The notes below the pieces were generated by a model, which made no database searches, had not been told where the DNA came from, and saw only the letters and a program-made list of their open reading frames with translations. The position numbers and the translations under genes are program-made. Shown here piece by piece: positions 21,187 to 30,178 of a stretch of DNA of 59,440 bases. This DNA is from Bremia lactucae (lineage: Eukaryota; Oomycota; Peronosporomycetes; Peronosporales; Peronosporaceae): the NCBI RefSeq assembly GCF_004359215.1, contig NC_090616.1, positions 3,556,292-3,615,731 on the forward strand, written 5' to 3'. Positions within the stretch are counted from its first letter, which is position 1. The number at the start of each line of letters is the position of its first letter.

Positions 21187-21641
21187 ATGTTAGATGATAA
21201 TGGAAATAGGCATCACGTTTCGCGTGATAGCTACTCCTTTCTAAGTGACATAGAAAGGAGTGCGGTCGAACGAATGATTTCGACCGTAGGGAACGATGGC
21301 ATCTTGGCCATGCTGTCCGGTTTGGACAGAGATGCCCTTCATTCAGCCATCGCCAAGTTCATACAACATGAACTTGACGAGGCGAAGGAGAAGGTAGCCT
21401 TAATTAATCAGCAAGGCTCTCAACAGGCAGAACTGTTGAGGTTACAACAGGTACAGACCCCTGTACCTGGGATGACGCAAACGCGTCGTCCCGAAACTTT
21501 AAAGATTGACATCTCTAAGTATAGGGGAGTCAAAGAAGACTCCCTCTGGAGATGGTTTGTCGAGTAGGACGATGCCATAAGGGCACGTCACATCATCGAC
21601 GAGCAAATGCAAGTCGCATTTGCTCAATCAAATTTGGCAGG
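21187..21641 (+). pseudogene. Gypsy GA1 gag, 5' part, split by Copia F
   Basis: ATG at 21187 starts a frame of 126 codons (SFLSDIERSAVERMISTVG, HELDEAKEKVALINQQGSQQAELLRLQQ, KIDISKYRGVKEDSLWRWFVE) with a helical, coiled-coil-like middle. It stops at a TAG (21565) where GA2 still has TTG (43412), so this is a nonsense mutation. The following gag sequence to 21641 is continued at 25960 after the Copia F insertion. Perfect short stems fill the region, for example 21233-21243 with 21251-21261 (11 bp) and 21601-21610 with 21616-21625 (10 bp). Confidence 0.85.
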
Positions 21642-21851
21642 TGTTGTTTGCTGCTTGAGATTTGGATGGTAAATTGATAACTAAATGTATTTGATCCTAG
21701 TTATCTCTGTGTCCGTTACTTTCAGTTTCTTCTCCGTAGGTTTCGTGTCATTACTCGTCCGTTACGATACTCGCGTACCTTTATCACTAGTCTCGCCCTT
21801 TCACATCATGGGTCGTGCTCCTTCAACATCACGAGGCGTTCTACTTCAACA
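21642..21851 (-). repeat. Copia F 3' LTR
   Basis: 210 bp, preceded on the minus strand by the polypurine tract. It differs from the 5' LTR at 7 positions by my count. Confidence 0.92.
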
Positions 21852-21872
21852 CTCCTTCCCGAGTGGCCATAC

Positions 21873-22587
21873 TTACCCTGAAAGCATCACAAGTCCGCGA
21901 AGCTGACTAAGTCGCGGCGCTGGGAGGGTCTTGGTCAGTGTGTCCGCGCGCATACTCTTGGATTCGCAGTACTGCACCTTTAGCATCTTTTTTCTTTCCA
22001 AATCTTTTACAAACTTAAATCGCACATCAATGTGCTTTGATCGACCAGACGTGTCCTCGCCCTTGATTTGAGCGATGGCTGCTTGATTGTCAACATTTAA
22101 TGTTGAACCAGGCTGAACCGATACGCCAATCTCCTTAAGCAGTTCAATGATACCCATCATTTCAGCAGCGGTTTGTGAAGCCGACACAAACTCGGCTTCC
22201 ATCGTTGATAAGGCGACACACTTCTGCTTCTTGCATAGCCATCCCACCACCATTCCGGCCACCATCAGCACACCACCGCTGACTGACTTCGATCAGCACG
22301 CCGTCGTCCTTGATTGCGTCCTTTTCTTCGTGCATTATGAACTTGAGTCCCTTTGTGCCCTTCAGATACTTGGCTATCTTCTTTGCCAAACGCCAATCGC
22401 CTTCATTTGGCGCGTGCGAACGCCGCGTCACTCGGTGTACAGCAAACGCAATGTCTGGGCGTGTGCATCGTGCGATCCACAGCAGACTGCCCACCAGCGA
22501 CTGAAACGTCTGTACAGTCGGTCTCTGTGGCGAGCCACTGCCACCAGACGGTAGCAGGTTATTTCTTCGTATCCGTCTTCTCCACAT
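21873..22587 (-). pseudogene. Copia F RNase H
   Basis: Minus-strand frames give the pre-RNase H thumb (FQSLVGSLLWIARCTRPDIAFAVHRVTRRSHAP, WRLAKKIAKYLKGTKGLKF). They then lose the first-aspartate stretch to a small deletion near 22270, and continue with CVALSTMEAEFVSASQTAAE (ST-EAE motif), NVDNQAAIAQIKGE and SKHIDVRFKFVKD to the stop at 21873. RNase H removes the RNA strand during cDNA synthesis. The frame changes near 22270 and again near 22570, where RT ends. Confidence 0.9.
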
Positions 22588-23304
22588 ATTGGTACTCTGA
22601 CCGCTGCAGAATCTTTAAGTCCAAATTTGTCGAGCATCTCGTCGATTGTGCTTTCTTGATCTAGTGCCCATCCGGTCTTGGAGCTGTAATTGAACGCGAT
22701 TCCAAGAAACTTGGTTACCACGCCGAGATCCTTCAGCTCAATGACTTGCATGTCGTTGAAGAAGTTGTCGACCTTCTTTACGTCCGTTCTAGTCACCAGA
22801 ACATCGTCCACGTAGATCCCCACGAGCGTTTTACCGTCGGTCTCAGTCTTTATGTAGAGACAACTGTCTGTATCACACTGACTGAAATTTAGCGACATTA
22901 AGATGTCGTGAAGCATCATGTTCCACAGCCGGCCCGACTGTTTAAGGCCATATAGACCTTTCTTGAGTCTTAGTGCGAGCTGCCTCTGGTCCTTCACGCC
23001 ATGTTTTCGTAGCAACTTGGAATCTATATTCATTCCCTGTGGAATATGGAGTAGAATTTCCAAGTCATCTTCTTTTTCCGCTTTAACATAAGCGCTCGGC
23101 ACATCGCCGCGTCGTGCAGGTACCCCCCATATCCTTGACACAGCAAGTATCACCTTGCCAGATATCATCTCCATCACAGCTGAGAAGGTGTAGGTGTAAT
23201 CAACACCATACATTTGTTCGTCTCCGCGCGCCACAAGCCTTGCCTTGAATCGTTCGATAGTTCGTCTCCGCGCGCCACAAGCCTTGCCTTGAATCGTTCG
23301 ATAG
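22428..23304 (-). pseudogene. Copia F reverse transcriptase with 44-bp tandem duplication
   Basis: On the minus strand the RT starts IERFKARLVARGDE and continues YGVDYTYTFSAVMEMIS, LKKGLYGLKQSGRLWNMMLHD, the catalytic VGIYVDDVLVT (near 22800), and FLGIAFNYSSKTGWALDQ. An exact 44-bp tandem duplication (23217-23260 and 23261-23304) sits at the ARGDE site and shifts the frame. After about 22580 the thumb is read in another frame. The protein copies element RNA into DNA when intact; here it cannot be made. Confidence 0.9.
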
Positions 23305-24046
23305 AACCGTCTGCGTGCACCAGCTCCGATTTAATACGTAAGCTGCATACTCGACGGCGTCGCCCCAAAAAAGTAGGGGTAGGCCACTCGCAAACAGCAT
23401 ACATCTTGCCATGTTTAGGATAGTTCTGTGCATTCGCTCAGCTTTTCCATTTGATGCTTGATTATCGGCCTCGCTGATTTGACGCCTAACTCCAGCTGAC
23501 CTGCAGAACGGGTGACGTTAACGTACTCCTTTCCACCGTCTGTGCGCAACACATGAATGCGGCAGTTAAATCTCTTCTCAAAATAAAGTAGAAAATGCTC
23601 AAAATTCTTTGTCGCCTCAATCTTGTTCTTGGCGACGAAAACGCGCACGTAATTCGTTGAGTAGTCGACGAAGTTAATGAGGTATCGATTGCCACGACGG
23701 TCCTTCGGAGTCATTGGTCCTTTGATGTCGCTACCGATAACACCCCCGAGCTTGTCGATCGGTGCATTCCTTCCTGTGTCCTTCTTGGACTGGTTGTTCT
23801 TGCTTTGCTTGCCCTGTGCGCAAAAGTCAAACAATTTGGCCTCGATCGGTCGGTCAACCGGATACCTGAACCTGCCGAGTCGGCCATGCGTACGATAGTA
23901 TCGTAGGAAAGATGGCCCAGTCTTTGGTGCAACTCCAGCAGTGTTGTATCCATGAGTGCTTCATCTATTCCGTCGAAACCTTCTTGCACGGCTAAGTTGA
24001 CCACTCGTACTCGTGCATCTATTGTGCTCTCACCCATGACGTCAAT
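23305..24046 (-). pseudogene. Copia F integrase
   Basis: Minus-strand pieces: LLELHQRLGHLSYDTIVRMAD (zinc-binding N-part), FDFCAQGKQSKNN, the first aspartate in GSDIKGPMTPKDRRGNRY, FVDYSTNYVRVFVAKNK, the second in HVLRTDGGKEY, a shifted glutamate region, and MHRTILNMARCMLFASGLPLLFWGDAVEYAAYVLNR. Frameshifts are near 24045, 23850 and 23440. The usual integrase tail after LNRS is largely deleted: the sequence passes within a few codons to the RT start at 23304. Confidence 0.88.
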
Positions 24047-24048
24047 AG

Positions 24049-25740
24049 TCAGGACATTGTTGCGGCAGGAGACCTCGAATATCTTCCTGTGTCCTCTTGG
24101 CGCACCACATAACTTTGGCTGCCTTCTCGCACGAGGAACACACCACGTTCCTCCAATAAACCATAGCTGATGATGTTGTCAGCAAGGTCTTCAGCGTAGT
24201 AGACCTCGGTGAAGTCCACGATAACCTCTTTTCCATTGACCGCCGTCTTCAGCTCGGCCGTTCCCACTTTGGTCACTCGGACCATCGTGTTGTTTGCCGC
24301 GCGACATGAATGATCGCAATCCTTCACGTTCTTCAACATCATCGCATCTTTCACAAGGTGCACGCTCGAACCGCTGTCCAGGATCCACGAGTCAGAGTCA
24401 GCTGTCGTACAGGTCCCAATGGCTAACGCAACCCGGCTCGAAACCGAATTGGCGTCGCTTTTTTTGGGACAGTTGGCCTTAATATGACCAGCCTCGCCAC
24501 AGCCATAACATTTGCGAGAATCGGCACTTCCAACCCGTGCAACGTATCTACTTTCGCGCCCTCCTTGGTCGCTTCGTCCACCGCCGGGGTAGCGAACTCC
24601 TAGCGCGCGGCTTGATCGAACAGCTCGGTCTCGGCCTCCACCGCTATTCGTCTTCTTCATGCTGATTTCAAAATCAATCGCGAACGCAACAAGCTCAGCA
24701 GCTTGTACAAGGTAATCAGGTCGTTGCGCGTTCATCCGAGTTAACATCGCGGTTTGAATGTGCGAGGGTGCCGACTTGCATAAGCATTCTAGCACACTCT
24801 GCTCCGAGTTACCCGACCGTTTTGCCACGTACACAAGGTACTGGTAGTGCTCGGGCCATGTCTTGTTTTGATCCTTCTCGCTTATCATTAGCTCAATTCC
24901 TTTAGTAGATGGAATCGGCGTCATGTACAGCAACAGCATGCTGTTCAGGACGTGTTCGAGTGTGTTCGACACCGACGACCACACCGGCAGCATCTTCTCG
25001 TAATAGCTGAGTGCCGCTCCATCCAGCTTACCGCTCAGCGCGAGGACCTTAAACTCTTCTGGCCAATCACCTCCGCTCATGAGCTGGGCTGCACCGAGTC
25101 GTTGTAGGAAACGCATACCCCACGCCTTGAAGTCGGCACCCACGCCTGGGTATGTCTCCTTACCCGTAAACTTGGCAAAGCCGGGCCAGTCCAGGTCCCG
25201 AGGCTAAGGTATCTTTAACCCATAATCTTCACGCGGCGCAAAATTCTGCGACGATCTCGGAGGCTGATTCTGGTTTACTTGCTGCGGCGGCTGATTAGGC
25301 GGCGGCATGCATGGCGTTACAGGCGGCACGGCATTTTGCATGGGCTCATCTAGTGAGCCCCTCCTCATCCGACGGTCCCGCGCTCTGATGAAGTCGGTGA
25401 ACGCGCTTGAACCATTGAAAAAGTGCTCGGAAGGATGCGTGGGAGCAGCATCGGCACGGCGACTCATCTGATCTTGCATCTTCAACTGGTTTGCCACAAA
25501 CGGAGCTTGTTGCTGTGCCATCCCTTCGAGGAGTCCTTCAAGCCGGTCCATCCGCTCAGAGCTCGCATCAGAAATACGACTCGCGCTCTCTTGGGCTTCG
25601 GACGCGTCCAAAGCCGATCGCGTCTCCTCGCGCATCCCGGACGGGTCAGCAACCACGTTTTGTGCGTGAGTGTCCGTTCCGGCGACGTCGCGTGCCGGGG
25701 TTTGCTGGTGGGAAGTCGAGTCGTTGTCGCTTGGGCTCAT
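24049..25740 (-). pseudogene. Copia F gag and protease, one in-frame stop
   Basis: One frame runs from ATG at 25740 to 24049, interrupted only by a TAG at 25204-25206. The first 178 codons are a polar, Q/P-rich segment. The second part holds the Copia capsid (FKAWGMRFLQRLGAAQ, WSSVSNTLEHVLNSMLLLYM), the zinc knuckle CYGCGEAGHIKANC near 24505 and the protease active site WILDSGSSVHLV near 24390. The start codon falls inside the primer-binding site, only 4 bases after the LTR; no other ATG precedes it. If the TAG is read through or recent, gag-PR would be about 560 residues. Confidence 0.88.
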
Positions 25741-25744
25741 AACC
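25729..25744 (-). promoter_or_regulatory. Copia F primer-binding site overlapping the gag start codon
   Basis: Directly after the 5' LTR the minus strand reads GGTTATGAGCCCAAGC. GGTTATGAGCCC is the exact complement of the widely conserved anticodon stem-loop of initiator tRNA-Met (GGGCUCAUAACC). This is the half-tRNA priming described for Drosophila copia and yeast Ty5. The ATG inside (25740-25738), which pairs with the CAU anticodon, is also the gag start. Confidence 0.75.
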
Positions 25745-25954
25745 TGTTGTTTGCTGCTTAAAATTTGGATGGTAAATTGAGAACTAAATGTATTTGATCC
25801 TAGTTATCTCTGTGTCCGTTACTTTCAATTTCTTCTGCGTAGGTTTCGTGTCATTACTCGTCCGTTACGATAGTCGCGTACCTTTATCACTAGTCTCGCC
25901 CTTTCACATCATGGGTCGCGCTCCTTCAACATCACGAGGCGTTCTACTTCAACA
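25745..25954 (-). repeat. Copia F 5' LTR
   Basis: 210 bp, TGTTG...CAACA, flanked on the right by the target duplication GCAGG. Confidence 0.92.
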
Positions 25955-25959
25955 GCAGG

Positions 25960-26605
25960 TCGTGCCAAAACTTGGGCATTGGACCTTAAGTTACGCGACC
26001 CATATGTCTTTGGATCGCTAGAGGCTTTTAAAGCTCGGCTCAAATAGGCGTTTGAACCGCCTAGGGCTGAGTTCAGTGCTCGTTCAGAGCTTCTGAAACT
26101 CAAGCAAGGCAAGCGCGATGTTCACACTTATGCACATACGACTCTTGGCGAGTTGTATCACAAACAACCCCAGTTTTTCATGAACACACCTTGATTTCGG
26201 TGTTCATGCTAGGTCTTACGAATGGTCCCGAAAGACCCACCTGTTCTGCTTGGATCTGAAAACGCTTGAAGAAGCAATATCCGTAGCGGAAAAGGAGGAC
26301 TTTAGCTTGAGACAGACTCAAGCTAGTTCGTCATCATATCGTCCTCCAAGACGACACGAACTGGGGGGTCTAGAACCTATGGACCTCTCGTATGTCGAAA
26401 GCGAGAAACCTCGCTTTTCGAAAAATAAGCGATTGCAGAAATGCAATCGCTGTCAAAGGTTAGGACACTACGCTTATGAGTGTAGTGCTCCACGCCCAGT
26501 ACCGAGAGGTATTGAACGTAACTATGGACCGAATGCCAAAAAGGGCAACGGTCGCGGGCCCGACGTTGTTGCAAAATCGCAATAGCGAGGTGGACGGCCA
26601 AAAAA
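25960..26605 (+). pseudogene. Gypsy GA1 gag, 3' part with zinc knuckle
   Basis: After the Copia F insertion, gag continues through a decayed capsid (RAEFSARSELLKLKQGKRDVH-like reading, shifted) to an intact-looking frame 26250-26585. This frame ends with the nucleocapsid knuckle KCNRCQRLGHYAYEC, a CCHC zinc finger that binds element RNA. It resembles the GA2 stretch 43500-44120. Dense hairpins include 26303-26311 with 26317-26325, 26396-26405 with 26410-26420, and 26428-26437 with 26442-26451 (10 bp, GAAA loop). Confidence 0.82.
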
Positions 26606-26608
26606 CGG

Positions 26609-27300
26609 TTGGGGTCAGTAGGGGCGAAACGCCCTATTGATCCAGCAACCTCAAGAGAATTTACAAATCTCTTGACCAAAGTTGCCCCAGACACACAATC
26701 ACTATGTGTCTTTGCACCTGGTGATGAGGTATCCCTCATCACCTTGAAATTAAAAGTGACAAATGATTTGTCACTTAGAGCCCTAGCAGACTGTGGAGCG
26801 TCGAATAACTTTACTCGTCGCCAGTCACTAGAGGGTCGAAGGCTCAAATATATTGAGCGCGACATCCCTCCAACGAGGATGACGGTGCGTCTAGCGACAG
26901 GCGCATCAATAACAGTAATGAAACGCGTAGTGAAATTTCACTACACGTTAAGAGATTTACAGTATGATGATGATTTCATCGTACTGGATTTGAATGACAA
27001 ATTTGATGTCATCCTAGGTTTACCTTGGCTCAGAAAATATGAGCCAAGGATCAGCTGGCAGCATCGATCCGTAAAGATGCCTGCCACTTGTTCATCAGAT
27101 GGCCATCTGATGAACGTCTTGGAGCGTCCACAAGCGTGTGGATGTACTACGAGTGAGTGCGATGGCCTCACTTGTGGTACGGTCGTTAGCACGACTGCAC
27201 AAGATCACAAATGTGATTACTATTCACCCTGTGGAGTCAACTGCCGGCGGCTGTGCGAATGCACAGGCAGCGCCGAAGGTCCACCACTCGAATAAGTCGA
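26609..27300 (+). pseudogene. Gypsy GA1 aspartic protease
   Basis: The open frame 26609-27295 carries the protease site LADCGASNNFTRRQSLEGR, where the usual DSGAS is DCGAS, then VRLATGASITVMKRVVKFHY and the second signature FDVILGLPWLRKYEPRISWQHR. It is followed by a cysteine-rich stretch (CGCTTSECDGLTCG) before a change of frame near 27230. The protein cuts the Gag-Pol polyprotein. At 27091-27114 lies a perfect 24-bp palindrome, and at 27127-27142 the stem that co-varies with GA2. Confidence 0.85.
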
Positions 27301-28744
27301 GTGGATTGAGACATGAATGTACGCCTAGCGGACATTCAAGGAAGATACCGGTTGTATAAAATGAACAACACGATGATCTTAGGTCGAGAAGAGAGTCGAC
27401 CGTAGAGGACCCGACTGTGACAGCGCAATCACCGTCGGAAGACATTGAGGGAATAAGTCCCCACTTGAGGAGAAATATCCTCAAATAGTTCATGCTGAAG
27501 TGACTAGACTTCAGCATCCCGAGGGATTGATCCCTCGGCAGCCTGTGGATATATCTCAGGAATAAATCGAGACAATGAATGTCTTGGTTAATGACAGAGT
27601 AGCGCTAATACTCTTGATCTGTATGTGCCTACGGAGTTAACTTCAAAGATAACTCAATTACCAACCCTAGAACCCAAGCGGTTCTTGAGAGATTTGCATA
27701 GTAGTAGAATCAAGCAGATCTGCATACTCGTCACAGAGGACGAATACGTAATCGATATACGGTCAGCGGTATTTTCGCAGAGAACGAACAGGTTCTCAGC
27801 AGCTCATCGATGAACGAAAGTGTTCTCGATGTGAAGACTCGGATTGAGACATATACTGCTCAATCCTGGGAGTCACTTAATACAAATCCTTCTTACAAGA
27901 ATTTGATTGAATTCAGGGATGTATTCCCTGAAACAATTCCATGCGAGTTGCCTAAGGATAAAGGCACTCGACATGAGATCGAGCTCAAACCGGGCTCGAA
28001 GTACTGTGTCATGAAGCAGTGGTCACTGCCTCGTGAACAAGTACTTGCGATCGATAAAGAATTTATCGATCGATTGAAAGCGGGATATGTGAGGAAGTTA
28101 ACCTCCCCACATAGCTCTCTGACCTTCTGTGTGCGAAAGGCCACAGGAGGGTGGCGGATAGTCCACGCATTCAATAAACTGAATGCTGCAACGGTACCGG
28201 CTTAAACACCGATACCTAGAAAATACGGAATCATAGATGGCATGTCTAAGAGTACCATCTTATCGTTTATGGATCTGATGGATGGATTTTATCAGATCCT
28301 TATGCGAGAACAAGACATCCCGTACACAGCAGTGAGCACTCCCAGTGGGATGCTCTGGGAATGGCTAGTAATGCCATATGGGGCTTAGTGCAACATTCGA
28401 TAGATGCGTAACGAATCTGTTGAGACCGGTGCGAGAATTCGCTCTGAGTTATTAACGGTGTATTCGTCTATAGCCGGACTTATGACGGAAAGACGGACGT
28501 GGGAGTTCCTTAAAGTCACGTTTATTCTAAAGCATAAGTTGTACGCAAATCTCAAGAAGTTCATATTCGCTGCAAGCGAAATACCACTTCTTGGGTGCAA
28601 CGTCGGTAAACACGGCGTGCGCCCTGATCCCGAAAAGATCAAGGCATTTACCGATGGTCAGTTCCAGTCGATGTCAAGGGACTTGGAAAGTTCCTGCGTA
28701 TTTGCATAAGTACTTCCGCAATTATGCCGAGATGACAGTTCATC
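27301..28744 (+). pseudogene. Gypsy GA1 reverse transcriptase
   Basis: The frame 27810-28205 reads the RT beginning (FRDVFPETIPCELPKDKGTRHEIELKPGSKYCVMKQW, KATGGWRIVHAFNKLNAATVPA) and stops at a TAA. The palm continues with STILSFMDLMDGFYQILMRE and AVSTPSGMLWEWLVMPYG. The YFDD active-site stretch (near 28445) is destroyed by changes that are absent in GA2. 27301-27809 is a linker with many stops. Bases 27230-28016 are identical by eye to 44764-45550, although flanks differ clearly. Confidence 0.87.
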
Positions 28745-29010
28745 TCTCTTGTCTTTGAAAAAAAGACGATAAAACGCTATGGATCGCCGATTGTCGGCAT
28801 TCCTTCGAAGGTATCAAGCAAAGCTTGATGCAATCGCCCATCTTCGCGATTGCAGATCAAGACAGACCATTCCATGCCGACCCGATTTCGAGCCGGCTGC
28901 GCGTTCCAACAGTGAAAATAATCCCACTGTTGCAACACTCATTTCAAGTGTTCTGTCATCAACCTTGTTTGATGACTTAAAAAAAAGCCTACGAAGAAGA
29001 TAAGGGTCCG
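28745..29010 (+). pseudogene. Gypsy GA1 RNase H remnant, internally deleted
   Basis: The beginning (LSAFLRRYQ, then the frame for IADQDRPFH) and the distal part are present. About 350 bp that hold the RNase H catalytic region in GA2 (46430-46786) are missing at 28877, where the sequences on both sides share the bases ATGCCGAC. RNase H activity is therefore impossible. The surviving DNA still shows stems at 28829-28854, 28907-28932 and 28955-28976. Confidence 0.8.
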
Positions 29011-30178
29011 TTGCGTTTATTGGATTATCAGATAAATGCATCCGATAATACTTTTTTAATATTTACCGGCTTTATATCGATCGTCATCCGATCGATACAC
29101 AACACGCAACGGCATATTGTATTTCACAGCCCTTGCAGGCGACACTCCATCCCAAATCCCAATGATTTGCGCTTGCGCATCATGTATGAGCGTCACGATG
29201 CACCAATAACTGGGCATCGTGGACGTGAGAAAACTTAACTCACAGTAAGTCGCGACTTTTATTGGCCCCGCCAGTATCAGTTTATGCGCAAGTACGTTCG
29301 TGCTTGCGAAGTATGTCAACGGGTGAAGCCCAGCCCTTCATCCCGTGCACCTCTCCAACCTCTACAACTTCCAGCAGAGTGTTGGCAGTCCGTATCTGTG
29401 GACTTCGTCTTCGGATTTCCCGAAAACGACCACAAAAATAATGGAATCCTTGTTTTTGTAGACAGATTCAGCAAGATGGTGCACCTTGCTGCGGTACCAG
29501 AGTCGATTACGGCTCCGGGTTGTGCCCGTGTCTTTATCGACACGGTATTCAAATTCCACGGTTTACTCCGTGAACTGGTCTCGGATAGAGATCCACCGTT
29601 ATCGGCGGAGTTTGGCAATCCGTATTCTGATCTCTCGGAACACGGCTGACTATGTCAACATCCGATCACCCAGAAACGGATAATCAAACAGCGTCCTCGA
29701 AGAGATACTTCGAGGTTACGTCCAATCGTATCCGAATTGGAGCGAGTTTTTACCGATGGTCGAATTCGCCATCAATAATTCGGTGCATGCGTCTACAACG
29801 CATACACCGTTCTTTGTGAATGGCTTACGCCATCCTCGCATACCGACCCAATTAGAGGGATCCTCTAGTCTAAGGGGGGGGGACTCGCAGGAGCAAAACC
29901 AATTCTGGCTCATGCTCAACACGCGTCGAAAATAACAACGACGCGAGTGATGTCAATGTCGAAGAAAACGACATCGAAAATGAGATTGATCTCATGGCAG
30001 TACGCACTAAGCGTACTGAAAAAGACAAAACAAATGAGTTAGCGGAAGAGTTTCTGCTAACTCGAGAATCAATTATCCGTTTCGTTCAGGATTCTATTGC
30101 TAACGCAGTGGACCGACAGAAATGGAATGCAGACAAACATGGAAGAGCAAATGTTAATTCATTCAAATTAATGATCTA
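29011..30178 (+). pseudogene. Gypsy GA1 integrase
   Basis: The zinc-binding part is partly readable (APITGHRGREKT near 29195, FMRKYVRACEVCQRVKPSPSS at 29281). The core follows with SVSVDFVFGFPENDHKNNGILVFVDRFSKMVHLAAVPESIT and the second aspartate in ELVSDRDPPLS (29574-29606). The glutamate region (TDNQT) is out of frame near 29680. It continues with a shifted VEFAINNSVH and the tail reading RTKRTEKDKTNELAEE. Order and motifs fit Ty3/gypsy integrase; several frameshifts inactivate it. Confidence 0.87.

Larger units (their letters stand above)
21642..25954 (-). mobile_element. Complete Copia F retrotransposon, nested in Gypsy GA1
   Basis: The element is 4313 bp with 210-bp LTRs (21642-21851 and 25745-25954), each TGTTG...CAACA, and a 5-bp target duplication GCAGG at 21637-21641 and 25955-25959. 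Transcription is on minus: primer site, gag, protease, integrase, RT, RNase H and a polypurine tract (CGGGAAGGAG, 21852-21861) against the 3' LTR. I count 7 differences between the two LTRs (about 3%), so it is not a fresh insertion, and its frames are broken in at least six places. GA1 gag can be joined cleanly across it. Confidence 0.95.

Noticed and set aside
27625..27813. RFLR in a small ORF (also 45159-45347) as an effector motif
   Set aside because: The ORF has no signal peptide and is part of the Gypsy GA protease-RT linker, identical in two element copies.
29316..29618. Minus-strand ORF of 100 codons in GA1 integrase
   Set aside because: The plus strand carries the conserved integrase core with DFVFGFP and VSDRDP; the minus frame is a shadow.
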